Part shown: positions 32,901 to 44,328 of the stretch, in pieces
How positions within the stretch are numbered: position 1 is the stretch's first letter
Layout: every line of letters starts with the position of its first letter
Assembly (NCBI GenBank): GCA_023014335.1
Contig: JAECYW010000014.1
Coordinates: 1,922,001 to 1,986,000, forward strand
Source: Galerina marginata
Taxonomy: Eukaryota; Basidiomycota; Agaricomycetes; Agaricales; Galerinaceae
DNA: 64,000 bases
Reading direction: 5' to 3'
Notes under the pieces: model-generated
What the model saw: the letters and a program-made list of their open reading frames with translations, nothing else
What the model was told of the DNA's origin: nothing
The model's database searches: none
Made by a program: the position numbers and the translations under genes

Positions 32901-34419
32901 TCGGGATAACGGAGATGCACGTCTCCTTTGAGCATCCCTCTCACTAGCTGTATAGCCCGTTCTCGTGCCGCCCAATTGTGTTCAGTTTCTTTGCCCTGTA
33001 ATAAAAACAGAAATAAACGGCGTGGTCTGGAGAGTGAGAGAATGGAATTAACCTCAAATGGTTTTAACATAGATGCGAACTCGGTTTCTAAATCTCGACT
33101 CGATGCAATCTACAGTAGTGTTGTGTTTAGTGAGTTGCATCCAACGAAAGGGAGGGATTCGACCCACATATACAGGCTGAATCTCCACATTTTCCGTTGT
33201 TGGGGTCGAAGGCGGGGGTGGAGAGGACATAGCTGCCCTGCTTGGAGGTCTGGTCAACTCCTTGGAGCTCGATTGGCTGACCGTTCTTGACATGCCCCCG
33301 TTAGTCTGGCTGACAAGTCTTGGTCGCTTGCCTTGTAGTGCAAGGCTTGGGGGGACGTATTCCTTCTTGCCATTAGGTGCATCGCCATTCTCAGATCCTT
33401 CGCGACTTTGAGGGTTGCTTCCAACAGAGCTATGTCCGAGCAACTTGGAAAGTACGCTATCCACTATGGTTTTCCTGACACCCTTTTTAGAGATCTCTTT
33501 CTTCAGATCTGCGCGAGCGGCATCTGTGACTCCGGGTCCGGAAAAGAGTTCGACAACCGAATGACGAGCACAATCGCGGACATGAGGGTCGGTGTCCTCC
33601 AGGCAGTCTACAAGAAGAGATAGATAGGGCCGAATGGGAAATAGGTGATGTGCACGTCGAATGTGAACAAGAGTCAAGAGCGACTAGGATATGATGGATG
33701 AGATGATAATTTAAACCTTTGAAATAGAACACACCTGTTCTCGAACTTTCCAGACCTTGCTCGCTAGGCCACTTTCCTTGAGGTACCTCTCGAATATCGA
33801 AATAGGTGGTTCAACGCCTTTACCGGACTTCGAAGACATGGCACTTCCTCCTACACACCTGAAAGCATATCCGCCAAGGAGGACGAGAGTTTCGCGTGCT
33901 TTGATTTGAGCTTTTTCTTTTTCACCCAGTCTTTCAATTACTCCTCCTGGCTGGAGAAAGGAGGACAACGCTAGACGCAAGGTCGTGGCATCAATGAAGC
34001 TTGACGGCGAGGTGGACGATGTGGATGACGAGTTTGAAAGCGGGATACTTGACGATTGCGGGCTATTTACTGGCTTGGAAATGAGAGAGGGAAGGATAAC
34101 TGGTAAGGCTGATAAAGCTGCATTCGTTAAATGCAGGTTGGAGGTTCGCAGGGCCGACTTCAGGATGTTTATGAGATTCTCCGAATCAGGCACCTGGGGC
34201 AATTTGGTTTCAGTACGATGAACAGGGGACAAAATTAGAAAGAGCGAACTTCAAGACCACCGTGTTCAAACTGTGCTTGGAGCTTTGTGAGAGCGTCTAC
34301 TTTCAGATCGACGTCTGTCCAAGTTGATTATTAGAAGCCAACCCAATTTGTCGAGGTATCTCACCATTAGATTTGCATTGTATCATAAGCTTCTCATAAG
34401 GCGACGTTCCCGGTTCCAT
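29970..34419 (-). CDS. stu1: CLASP-family microtubule stabiliser (Stu1-like)
   Basis: About 1,300 residues in roughly ten exons. CLASPs bind microtubules through TOG/HEAT domains and promote rescue and spindle stability. The N-terminal TOG part includes NDVDLKVDALTKLQAQFE and SLLVDCLEDTDPHVRDCAR. A linker with KKEYVPPSLALQGKRPR, characteristic of CLASP/Stu1, is followed by the second TOG (LFWVFEDIW, ASPAVRESARSL), a long Ser/Pro/Arg-rich region with SPSR-type motifs, and a C-terminal helical domain ending STPLHGNNIL. The start MEPGTSPYEK is chosen because splicing from there (intron GTGAGATACC..GGACAG) gives the conserved start; an in-frame upstream ATG at 34563 is possible. It is the first single-copy gene after the repeat block. 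Confidence 0.85.
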
Positions 34420-34676
34420 AGTCCTGGTGCTGGTGAAGTGGACAGCTGGCACAAAGGTCCACAGCGGTGTTGACGATGCTCGAGAGGGCGAAGAAAGAAG
34501 CTTATGTGTGTAAGTACTGCCATTTGGAGACGAGCTTCTGAACCCTGACCAGTCATTTATCACGCATTTTTAAGGGCCATTGATTGGCACACTGCATAGG
34601 TATGTACTATGTAACAGAAAATTGCCATCTACATAACATGTAACATGATATGGTTTCTTCTCTTATGATTACAGAT

Positions 34677-35211
34677 TCAAGTTATGACGTTGCCAATGTG
34701 AGGCTTCTGCACATCGGAGTGACCGAGAGATTTTCCAGGTTGAAGCTGATCCCGAATGCGTTGTTTCTGCAACGACGATGAGGTATTGTCAACTTTGTGA
34801 AGTAAGAAAATAACACGAACGAGAACTTTCAGTTCCGGGAATCCGCCCTCCACTTTCCTGTCCCACATCAATAACGGCGCGTCTAATCCTGGGATCGACA
34901 ACCAGACGCGAAAACGACCCGCAGTCTCATCCTTGTTGAGGGGAATGAGTGCAATGGAACCGATGGCCGGGGGAGGGAATGTCAAGAATAGCTCTGTCTG
35001 AACCCAGCCAGCACGGTGAAGCCTGAGTCCATTGAATCAAACGTATTCGTAGGTGGGACAAGGGATATAATACCATCGACACTGGATAGTCGCGGTGAAA
35101 ACTGTATCACATCAAACTAGACCATATAATACGCACCCTGTCGCAAAATTCGATTGTCACTGTGGTCAAGGCTAGAGATTGTGGAAAGACAAAGGAGGAT
35201 GGATCAGACAT
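34677..35211 (-). CDS. Rdx/SelW-like thioredoxin-fold protein (CxxC)
   Basis: Four exons by eye. MSDPSSFVF leads to VTIEFCDRCRW, where CDRC is the redox CxxC of the Rdx family (selenoprotein W/T/H related, with Cys in place of selenocysteine). The next exon has LHRAGWVQTELF and FPPPAIGSIALIPLN, then FRVWLSIPG, LMWDRKVEGGFPELK, and after an intron KQRIRDQLQPGKSLGHSD. Introns: GTGCGTATTA..CCAG, a short one before LHRAG, and GTTCGTGTTA..TGCAG. The predicted role is redox, but substrates are unknown. The start codon lies about 100 bp from the divergent Pch2 gene. Confidence 0.8.
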
Positions 35212-35311
35212 GAGCGCTCAGGCAACGGAATGGAGTGTCGTAACCTCATCTTGATCACGTGGTGCATGGACGCGTTGTTTGGACGCGACATCGATCTCTT
35301 CCTCGTCCTCC

Positions 35312-37153
35312 ATGACCGCTGAGGATATTGTGGGACCTGCAGACAGCCCCATGGATGGCCGCACAAGCCGCAATAGAAAGGACGCACCAGTCACCAATCT
35401 TACCAAATGGGCGGTTCATAGTAAGCTGACCCCAGCAACTTTACTCTCCACTGAACTGGAAATATTCACAGTTGAAGTACGCTTGAAGCCTCGGGCATCC
35501 GCTCGTTTCGACACTATCCGAAATCTTGTGCATTCCTTTGTTACCTCGCTCGAACGCATTGCCCTTCCGTCCACTCTGGATGGTTGGGAGGATGTTCCAG
35601 AGCTTGCCTCTTCTGTTGACAAAATAGTGGTGTGCGAATCGCAATGTCCTAGCCCATCCCTTACTTTGGAAGAGATGTCCCTTCAGATCTACGTCTACCA
35701 ACCGTCCGACGGGGATACTTTTGAGGAGTTTTCCAATAGCTCGGGCAACAGAAACGACGATGACGACACAATGGCGGCAAGCGTCTGCGAACTTCCGAAT
35801 AGAACCTACGAAGGCCTGTGGGACTCCTTGATTTATGCGGGAGATATAAAAATGAAGCTCCTCGATTACATCCATGCGACGCTCGTGTTCAGTGATGCAA
35901 ACGTTGATTGTGTGTCCAAGTTCCTTCTCTATGTCTCAGGCTACTTACTCGGTTTCTAGTTAATCTGATAACGTGGAACCGTGTCGTTTTGCTCCATGGC
36001 CCTCCTGGTACTGGGAAAACTTCCCTTTGTCGTGCACTTGCCCAGAAGCTTGCTATCCGTTTATCCCACCGGTAAGATCTTTTCACATCTTTCCTACCGG
36101 CCGACTTAAGCCACATCACGAAAGATACTCGCATGCCCGTCTCCTAGAGATTAACTCCCATTCACTCTTTTCAAAGTGGTTTTCCGAGTCCGGAAAACTG
36201 GTGCAACGGCTCTTTACAAGCATCACTGAACTAGTTGAAGAAGAGGATGGATTCGTGGTGGTGTTAATAGGTATTGAAGTTCATATATATGCGCATTCTC
36301 GAGCTAATGAATAGCATAGATGAAGTCGAATCCCTGACAGCTGCCCGAGCAGGTGCGATGGCAGGCACAGAACCGTCTGACGGGCTTCGGGTGAGCGTCG
36401 CCGTTCATTTTCACAAATATATACTGAGCGTAATTAGGTGGTCAACGCCCTTCTCACCCAGTTGGACAAACTTAAACAACGCAAGAATGTCCTAATAATG
36501 GCGACAAGCAATCTCGTCAAGGCGATTGGTACCTGTAAATTGTGAATATAACCTTCAGGCGTCCTCACCTTGCCACAGATACCGCTTTTGTGGACCGCGC
36601 TGATATTGTACAATACGTTGATCTTCCTTCCCGGGAAGCCATCTACGAGATTCTTCGTTCATGTTTATGCGAGATCATGCTCAAGGGCATCATCGCGCCT
36701 GTGGTATGTGGTTCCGAGACGGGGTAGCCTCATAAAACTCATTCTTTTTCATAGAATGTCCCAGCGCTAAAACAAGTACAGATCTATGAGCTTGTGAACA
36801 AACCGACAGGCAGGTCAGACAATCTAGATTCCCAGGATAGGTCAAAAAATGTTGGGTTACACTTGCTAAACCTGGCAACAGAGTGTCGAGTAAATTGTTT
36901 CTTTCTGATGTCATTTTGTCTACTAAATCATGTTGCGTTTTAGGCTCAAGGCATGTCGGGACGTGCTCTACGACGGCTACCTGTTTTGGCGCTGGCGCGC
37001 TACATCGGACTTGGGAACCTGGGCGTCGTTCGGTCTGCTATTCAGAATACCCATGCTGGACAGGATAGTCGGATTACACCTGTCGAGGTTTGGCTTGACG
37101 GGATGGAAAAAGCAGTCAAAGACCGAGCTAGCGAAGCAGAAAAGTTAATATAA
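35312..37153 (+). CDS. pch2: Pachytene checkpoint AAA+ ATPase Pch2/TRIP13
   Basis: About 490 residues in eight or so exons. Pch2/TRIP13 remodels HORMA-domain proteins in meiosis and the spindle checkpoint. Visible: Walker [14 protein letters not shown] (about 35990), Walker B with the sensor region split by an intron (GFVVVLI then [12 protein letters not shown]), the ATSNL sensor 1, [11 protein letters not shown], and the C-terminal [16 protein letters not shown] typical of the family. The last exon starts after GTAAATTG..TTTTAG and ends EAEKLI. The chosen start is the first in-frame ATG ([10 protein letters not shown]). An upstream ATG at 35210 with an intron to GATATTG is possible but would overlap the divergent start codon of the Rdx gene. 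Confidence 0.85.
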
Positions 37154-37578
37154 ATGATGATTTCCAAGTCCCTTTTTCGGTATCTCATCTTCCTCCAGTT
37201 TATTGCATTGCACTTCCATTGTAACTTGAAGCCCACATCCCTGCACATTTTACTGTACCCATTATAGAACCTGTCATTCTTTGGCCAGATACAATAAGAG
37301 CAATATTTCTGTTTGCTCTTTGAATTACTGGCGAACAGCACAACGCCATCTAACGTTACTCGAAACTGTATTACAACGTGTTCGTAACGGCCGCGAAATG
37401 TACACGCATTGTCATATGCGACAGGTGGGCCGGACGTTGATGGTGGTGACACGCTGGGGTCGAGCACTGTACAAGTTCATCACTAGGTATGCTGATGAGC
37501 CAAAGTTGAAAGGCACTATCGAACTAAATTGCTTACCTACCATGAGTGAGCAAATGAAGGTCCAGGACCAAGCAGATG
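37154..37578. other. Tail-to-tail intergenic region
   Basis: 425 bp between the convergent 3' ends of pch2 and the PPR-like gene. Only short unsupported frames and probable 3' UTRs are seen; no tRNA. Confidence 0.6.
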
Positions 37579-39414
37579 TCATGGTTGAGAGAACTGGTGG
37601 TGTAGGACGGGTATTGGTGGAATAGGAGTCCTTGACCCGGCTAACAGAGGAGCGAATGTCGACATTTTCCGAGAATTGGGAAGTCGTGATCGAAATCTTG
37701 GAAGGTCATCATGAGTCTCCTTCCGGGGTTTGAAGTTGACAATGTCCCTCCAATGCTCCCTCGTAAGGACCAGCCGCTCCTGCTCTGTGAGCAAGAAAAC
37801 ATCCTTACTTTGCCAAACGCGGCGACCTAGGCGCTCCTTCACTCGTTGATGTGTTCGACCAAGCACAAATTCAAGTTCTTGGCGAAATTCTTCGAGCTCA
37901 GCAATATTACGTTTTAAAACCTTTATATGAACGTCAATTTGAAACGCTCTGAAAGTGGATAGTTTGGGTGGTGGTGGATTTTCTATGTCGAGTTCAAGAA
38001 CAGGTGGTGACGGGGTTTTACGGACGGAAGGAGGCGAAACAAAAGGTTGACGTTTGTGTAGTTCTCTGTAAATGGGAAGATAGAAAGCGAGGTCCGCCTC
38101 CTGTTTACTGATCAGGTATGGCAATTGGGTCGATAGCCACTTCATAAGGCCTAAATTTTTGTCTCTGTTGCTTTCACCCATGACGGATAGAAGCATATGA
38201 CGGTTGATAGCAAATCGAGGGGTCGGAACATCGTCAAATGGTTTGTCTTTGAAGAAGCGGTGCTTCACCATGTGTTTTAATGACCATGATAATGCGCGGT
38301 CAAGTCGTCTGGCTTGGATGATGTAATGGCGAGCGAAAATGGCATGTCCTTGTGTGCACAAATGACGCAAAAGTAGGGTGTATGTCGTTGTGTTGGGTAT
38401 TGCAAAAGGCGGGCTAATTTTGGATGAGGATGCAACGTCAACAGGGATGCCAAAGTCATCATCTTCGTCTGATTCGAAGGAATTGAAGAAATGCTGGTTG
38501 GCTTGTGGAAGAGGTTGTGTAAGAACCTCGAAGGCCTGAACGAGCTTTGAAACACTGCCCAGGTGACCGAGCATATCGATTGTAGTGTTGAGGGCGGTGG
38601 TGGTAAACGGGAAAGGAGCAACGGGTATAGCTGCGTCTTGAGAGGTTGCGGATGGATCGGCATATTCCAATGCCACCCTATCAGGATTCGACAAGTCAAT
38701 GCCATATCCCCACCGCATGATAGCTTCCAACCCTTCAAAGTCCAAAGTTTCCTTGAGAATTCGCAAAGTCAAATCCAGATTGACGGTCGTCATTGGGATT
38801 CGATAGTGACGCATGTCGACCATATAGCTTTTAAAAACACTCTGCATGCCACCAACCACCTCTTCTCGCAAATCTTTGGGAACAGGCAATGTGAGGCGGT
38901 GGGCAATGGCCTGAAAACAGAATCCAAAGGTCTTGTGGTCCGGTATATGTCCTACGCGCTTCAGTTCCTCATAGACCTGAGAGCTTCCCTCGTAGTAGCC
39001 AACTGAGGCAAATCGTTCAAGGACGTAGTTGTAGTCGTCCAAAGTGGGTCGAAGACCGAGGCTACGAATGTTCCCCATCAGGGTTTGAAAACGCGACTCA
39101 AAAACGGGAGGGGTGAAGCGGAATCGTCCAGCTGCCAACTGGCGGTTCAGCGTACGCCTAAGTTGCGATCTCGGGGGCGTACAACGACGCAGGACTTGCT
39201 GGTGAAGTTCAACCGGCATGGGTTCGTTGCCGAGGGCGGTAAGGAGATTGGTGTAGTTGGCCCATACGAAAGCAGGACTGGCATTGGTGGAGAGAGCGTT
39301 TGTGAGGTCCTGGAAGCCGGAGCGTTGTGCATGGCTAAGTGAGTCTGAGGGCAGTGCAATGGAGGACGAACAACGAGAAGACTTGAACGCTGCCCTTATG
39401 CAGCGACCTTGCAT
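37579..39414 (-). CDS. PPR-like mitochondrial protein
   Basis: A single-exon gene of about 611 codons if started at MQGRCIRAAFKSSRC, which gives a basic, Ser-rich mitochondrial targeting peptide. An upstream in-frame ATG (39489) would add 25 hydrophobic residues and hide that signal. The body has helix pairs in the PPR style (PTLDDYNYVLERFASVGYY, SSQVYEELKRVGHIPD, TTTYTLLLRHLCTQG). A C-terminal Arg-rich part (RVKERLGRRVW) follows. PPR proteins process or translate mitochondrial RNAs; the target here is unknown. Intron-poor PPR genes are usual in fungi. Confidence 0.7.
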   Translation of the reverse strand: MQGRCIRAAFKSSRCSSSIALPSDSLSHAQRSGFQDLTNALSTNASPAFVWANYTNLLTALGNEPMPVELHQQVLRRCTPPRSQLRRTLNRQLAAGRFRFTPPVFESRFQTLMGNIRSLGLRPTLDDYNYVLERFASVGYYEGSSQVYEELKRVGHIPDHKTFGFCFQAIAHRLTLPVPKDLREEVVGGMQSVFKSYMVDMRHYRIPMTTVNLDLTLRILKETLDFEGLEAIMRWGYGIDLSNPDRVALEYADPSATSQDAAIPVAPFPFTTTALNTTIDMLGHLGSVSKLVQAFEVLTQPLPQANQHFFNSFESDEDDDFGIPVDVASSSKISPPFAIPNTTTYTLLLRHLCTQGHAIFARHYIIQARRLDRALSWSLKHMVKHRFFKDKPFDDVPTPRFAINRHMLLSVMGESNRDKNLGLMKWLSTQLPYLISKQEADLAFYLPIYRELHKRQPFVSPPSVRKTPSPPVLELDIENPPPPKLSTFRAFQIDVHIKVLKRNIAELEEFRQELEFVLGRTHQRVKERLGRRVWQSKDVFLLTEQERLVLTREHWRDIVNFKPRKETHDDLPRFRSRLPNSRKMSTFAPLLAGSRTPIPPIPVLHHQFSQP

Positions 39415-39578
39415 CGCAGACGCGACAACCACGAAACAGAAAAAATGTATATCAAGTCGTAGTTTGAATTCAGGGCCCTTGCCAAACAACCGCTACCGTT
39501 ACAGGAGTCATATCGCAAAGTCCTTTGTACAATCGACGCGCGCTAGAAAGCGCAAAGTATTACATCCATACACCAATG

Positions 39579-39927
39579 TCATTGTCGCATCGCCTCCAAT
39601 ATTTCCATCGATGTTACGCTGTTACCTCGGATCACCTTGACCAAAAGGATGAGAATTAGTATTGCCCATCGATGCACAACGCAAGTTTAACGTACCACTG
39701 TTCCAATGGGATGTTTCTGCGCTGGAGTGCTCTCCTCCACAGCATCGTCAATCACAAGGTTCAGAAATAGGTCATAACCGCGTAAGACACCGCTGACTTT
39801 TCGCCCACCTTGGAGGTGAACGAATAATTTCTTATCCATAAACTAAAACAACAACGTCAGCGGGTTCCATTCCACATATGAAACGAGTTGAGACCTTTTT
39901 AAGCTCGGGTTGAGAGGCCTTGGACAT
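39579..39927 (-). CDS. smx2: Small nuclear ribonucleoprotein Sm G
   Basis: 78 residues in three exons: 39927-39895, 39842-39696 and 39635-39579. Sm G is one of seven proteins forming the Sm ring on spliceosomal snRNAs. Sm1 motif: [31 protein letters not shown]; Sm2 motif: [14 protein letters not shown]-terminus [15 protein letters not shown] matches the family. Intron ends are GTCTCAAC..TTTTAG and GTACGTTA..GTCAAG. The length matches other Sm G proteins. It diverges from the RGG-rich gene with about 250 bp between starts. Confidence 0.95.
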
Positions 39928-40177
39928 GGTTTTTGGTATTCGATGGTCGAGGAAAGGAAGAGACTTGTGCTTTGCCGTATTTGGTTATTGCAAGCTATTT
40001 GTGACAACAATTCAATTATCAAACCATTCTCCTCTTCTCAGTATCGACGCAGCCTTTCTCAATACGAAATGTACGTTTATTGTTTTTACCACTTGCCCGA
40101 CGAACTCATCTTCATGGGTCGCTAAAACTTCTCCAGTCAGCTTCATCGCCCTGGTGCCATCTTACCAGATTATTATA

Positions 40178-41971
40178 ATGGCGACTCCAGCATCTGCCCC
40201 CCTCGGAGGTGTCTCCTCCTCTTCAAACTCCACTCCCAGATGGGGAAGATCTGGAGAACCGGGAAGTGCCTTCAATGGACTTACTCGTCCAGGTCGCGGC
40301 GGAAGGGGTCGTGGAGGTGCTCGAGGCGGTCGCGGAGGAGGCCGTGGAACTGCTTCAAATAGAGAACCAAAAGCTGACGATGAGCATCGAAGCAAGCCTG
40401 ACAATCCGCAAGCCGCCGCCCAGCCTGCTGTAGCAGCTAAACCATCCGGATCATCTGTCTCTGCACCCGTCTCCGAGAAGCCGACTGCACCATCATCATC
40501 CTCTTCCAGACCAAAACCTCCTTCGCGCAGAGCTTCTAGGACAATTCCACCTGCTGTAAACACTCAGATTCAATCCGTGGAAATAGCTTCCGCACCCACA
40601 TCTGCAAAGCCAGCGGTCAGAAGAAGACGGTCGCAAGCAAGCAAACCAAACGTTCCTCTTCCATCAAAGATCAACCCTCCTGCACCTAATGACAACCTCC
40701 TTCGTCCAAACAAGGCTCGTTTGGCGCCAGTCCCGCATACAGCCCCGATTAAAGACACCCCTCCCCACCTGAACCAAAGGTTTGACATGCGGAACGATAT
40801 CGACGCTCTTGTGGAACGCGTCAGAGCTGTGGCAATGGACAATAGACCTACAACGCCGGGTAGCCATATTGACTGGGCTGGTGATGACGATGACAGCCTG
40901 CCAGATCTAGATGATTGGGGCGTCACCCCCGCAACTTTCATATCCAGCAAGGCGGATGTCATTTCCCCACTCATTGTTGGTAGTCTCAAGCCTTTACCCG
41001 ATATCACCACCAACTCTTTCCCTGCAAGCCCGCTTAAACAAGTACAGGAAGTCGCAGCCACATCTGCAGAGCCTCCTGTTAAGGAGAAGAAGCAGGACAA
41101 TCCTCTGGAAACAAAGCCCCCGACTGTCAGTCTCCCTCCCAGAGCAGCCGAACCAACATCCGCAAAAGCGAGCAACCTTACTTCGGATTTTTCAAGTAGA
41201 AAACCTCTACATCCTTCTTTACCTGTCAAACCGGCTACTGGTCCGTCGGTTTCACAACTGAAATTGCGAGCTGGGGCGACACCCATGCGGAACTCAACCT
41301 ATCCAAAATCTCCTATCAGCGCGACTAAGGATTCTTTTATGCCCAAGGTCAATCTACCGTCAGAGCAAACAGCTTTAGCAGAGATTTCTGTTGATGAAGA
41401 GACATCGAATGCCGAAGTCTCTTCTGTCGTTGATGAGAATTCTGCTCACAGACCTGATGGTTTGACCATTGTGGAACCTGACGCCGTCCTCGAAGTTTCG
41501 TCGGCTCGTGAAGCCACCCACCAATCAAAGGAAGACAATGCCGACGCTGATTCTACCCTTGAGGGACTTGCTGCTTCTATCCATGCCCCCGGAGCCATCG
41601 CAGACTCGGTCTCCGCCCCAGCTAACATCTCCTCCTATTCCGACTTTTCCTCAGACCAACAGGGACCAACACTGACTCACACACGAGCGCATACCGTCGG
41701 CCGACCTTCCTCATTCCCCAAACCTCCACAAACTGATTATGTCCCGCGATTTTCGCGTTCAGGATACTCGACGCCTCGTGGGGGATTCGGCAGTTATCAT
41801 TCTCGGACCCACTCTTCCCCCCCAGCTGGCAGCGCTATGGGAAACCAGCATCGCTCCCATAATGCCACCCGTCCTGTCATCACTGGCGACGCCATCTCAC
41901 GATTAGCGAGAACTATCGGGAAGACAGGTATCTCCACCAAAGCACAAACATTTGGGTCATCCGGTGACTGA
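40178..41971 (+). CDS. RGG-rich low-complexity protein
   Basis: 597 codons in one exon from MATPASAPLGGV; the upstream part of the frame is treated as 5' UTR. Residues about 35-65 form an RGG box (GRGGRGRGGARGGRGGGRG), which usually binds RNA and is arginine-methylated. The rest is disordered: Pro/Ser-rich, an acidic GDDDDSLPDLDDWG patch around residue 230, and a second SRSGYSTPRGGFGSYHSR stretch near the C-terminus. No folded domain is recognised. A role in RNA metabolism is inferred from the RGG box only. Confidence 0.7.
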   Translation: MATPASAPLGGVSSSSNSTPRWGRSGEPGSAFNGLTRPGRGGRGRGGARGGRGGGRGTASNREPKADDEHRSKPDNPQAAAQPAVAAKPSGSSVSAPVSEKPTAPSSSSSRPKPPSRRASRTIPPAVNTQIQSVEIASAPTSAKPAVRRRRSQASKPNVPLPSKINPPAPNDNLLRPNKARLAPVPHTAPIKDTPPHLNQRFDMRNDIDALVERVRAVAMDNRPTTPGSHIDWAGDDDDSLPDLDDWGVTPATFISSKADVISPLIVGSLKPLPDITTNSFPASPLKQVQEVAATSAEPPVKEKKQDNPLETKPPTVSLPPRAAEPTSAKASNLTSDFSSRKPLHPSLPVKPATGPSVSQLKLRAGATPMRNSTYPKSPISATKDSFMPKVNLPSEQTALAEISVDEETSNAEVSSVVDENSAHRPDGLTIVEPDAVLEVSSAREATHQSKEDNADADSTLEGLAASIHAPGAIADSVSAPANISSYSDFSSDQQGPTLTHTRAHTVGRPSSFPKPPQTDYVPRFSRSGYSTPRGGFGSYHSRTHSSPPAGSAMGNQHRSHNATRPVITGDAISRLARTIGKTGISTKAQTFGSSGD

Positions 41972-42274
41972 ACCTATAATTCACATCTAGCATTTTATTT
42001 ATTTTGCATTCGACTTTCGTACCACTGAACTTCTTTCTCTCTTGATACCCTCACTCTGACCAAATATTCTAAATAATCCAGTACTGATGTGCACACTTGT
42101 CCCATCTGATCATTGTCCTTATGTACCATAGCTTTTACATTTCTACAGTTTTTCTTGCTTGAAGTTTTTATTTGTAGGACGCTCAGCGAAATAGTAAAGG
42201 GTCTGACAAGCGTTGTGAATAGGAATTATACAGGATTGATCATTAAACAATGGGATATACAAATTATGAACCAA

Positions 42275-43792
42275 TTATTCTGAACTAAAAAAAGCAACCT
42301 CAAGACCGAGAGCTTTAATGGGTTTTGACCGACTGGACAGGTCTGATACAACACCAAGGCTGACAAGCATGTTGCGCAGACGGCCCTCCCACATAAGGGA
42401 AACGTCCTATTGAAAGCAATGAAGGAATTAGCAACTATACGCACAAGAATGACCAAAAGACTCGCATTGTTTGTTGACGCCCGAGCCTTCACGACTCCGT
42501 GAACCTTCCCCGGTTGATCCAATTGGGCCAAATCCAACGAAAGTGGACCTCGAAGGTCGCCATCTTCTGACAGGAATGGTTGACGTCTCAACCACCATTC
42601 AACCCCCATTGTCCATTCGCTTTCGAAGCTGTAAACATTGAAATCAAATCTCGATGAAAGGGCGAGGTCCCGCGACACTCGAGCGGTGTAGGCGCCAGAC
42701 ATATGTCCGAGCATCGGGTTGAAAAGGGCAGTAATAGTTGTCGGAGGTTGTGAAGGCAGACCTCGGGAGGCGGGCAGTTGGCTAGAAGACGTGGTAGGCA
42801 CTTGGAAGGAAGGTGGTGTAGCGTCTGGCAGTGTAGTAAATCGGAGCCCAGTTGAAACTATTGGTAACATGAGCGCTGCAAAGGGTGGCAGAACGGACAC
42901 TCACCACCAGCGCTCCTCTCTTTTGCGCTGAAATACAATTCAGCTCCAAGAGATACCCGACCCTTGAGACCACCTTCAACAGCGTCTTCCTCGTCTACTC
43001 GTTTCACGCCCCTTCGTCTAGATGCGTCTTCGGGGACGTCGCTGGAAAGACCCAACCTCCCAAAGTTATGAAGGACCCTGACGCCCCACATTTCGTCCTC
43101 AGCACTCCAAGTGTATTCAGTACACCATTTACCAACGTCATGCTGTATATTGACCATGACGTTGCTAAGGTCTGCTCTCCGTCCCCGGATTTCTGGCAGG
43201 GCACTCGAAGGTGGATCGGATATGGCAGAGATAGAGGCTTGAATAGTGGGTGACAGTCTCGTTGAATATAGTGCATCTAGACGACCAGTGGGCAAGAAGA
43301 ATCGCCCGTAAAGTAAATAATCTGTTGTGCATCATTCAGTTGTGCGCACGCGACAAAGTTGGACCAACGTACCGCGATTATTTACTTTTTCGCCTGCTAG
43401 CCACTCTTCCTCCTTTCCCTCCGGTCTCCGAGGCTGATCGTACACCTTGAAGTGTTCTATCATGTCCTTAAACTGGACGTTTCCTGAGGACTTGACGTTA
43501 AGGTCACATGAAGTAAATATGTACCCGACGGAGCCCTGCAGCGAGGGCATGGCTGTCATGGCATATGTAGTTTTGAATAGAGAATTAGGGGATTTTGATA
43601 CAGAGAAGTGAAGGCCATGGGGCACAGTGAAATCTAGAAGGGCTGCAATGCAAAGGTGAGCTCAAGATATTTGGAGTTGTCCAGGACAAACGAACCACTT
43701 GAAGACCGTGTTAAGTTGGCGTATAGGTTGTCTTCGTTCCATCCTGTTGCCTTGTAGTAGCTGCGTAGAACATAGGAGGCAAAGGGGTGCAT
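42275..43792 (-). CDS. mdm10: Mdm10, ERMES/SAM beta-barrel protein
   Basis: Mitochondrial outer-membrane beta-barrel that anchors ERMES (ER-mitochondria contact) and assists SAM-complex assembly. About 420 residues over several exons. N-terminus MHPFASYVLRSYYKA and NEDNLYANLTRSS are typical; then FSVSKSPNSLFKTTYAM, GSVGYIFTSCDL, VYDQPRRPEGKEEEW, LPTGRLDALYSTRLSP, KWCTEYTWSAED, KRVDEEDAVEGGLKGR, LGHMSGAYTARVSRD and the C-terminal MWEGRLRNML, SKPIKALGLEVAFFSSE. The last intron has a GC donor (GCGAGT..CAATAG), after which VSLMWEGR resumes the conserved sequence. Flanked by convergent RGG and divergent-side intergenic sequence. Confidence 0.92.
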
Positions 43793-44328
43793 ATATCGCG
43801 AGGAAAAGTTGTGCCCTGATCATGAGGTGGCTCACGAGCCGGAGTACCCACAATATCCCAAATTAGCAAACTAATCCTTTTCCGGTAAGCGACACTCAAA
43901 AGCCCCAATCTTTTTCGTCGCATTCGCAGCCATACATAGTCAGACTAAAAAAATTCGTAGGACCTGTTAAACATCTCCAACAAGCAGTAGCATGCACTGT
44001 TGTCTTATATGTGTGGCCAGGTAAAAAATCTTTCCTCTGCCTTCTATCTAGAAATTCCCTCAGATACCCTAAAACGCCAGGGCATGATCTTTGCTCGCCC
44101 ATCTATGATGGCGACCTGCCTCAGATTCGTTGGCTCCTAGGAAAGACGACAGTAACATTTTTATGCCATTCACTGTAGTCTGTGGGCAATGTCTATACGA
44201 ATCTAAATTTGGGCAGTTGGGACCTCGTGAGAAAGCGACTGTGCAGTACCATCGCCACCGTGGCTGTGCTAAACCCCACCTACGAATTGCAGGATCCCTA
44301 GCTCACCACAGCAGACGACGACGACACT
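43793..44328. other. Promoter region between mdm10 and eL29
   Basis: About 535 bp between divergent start codons. Short frames on both strands are not supported by motifs. A CT/purine-rich stretch lies near the eL29 start, usual for ribosomal-protein promoters. Confidence 0.5.

Noticed and set aside
40162..41286. Long minus-strand frames over the RGG-rich gene
   Set aside because: Shadow frames of GC-rich low-complexity coding sequence; they lack motifs and overlap the better-supported plus-strand gene.
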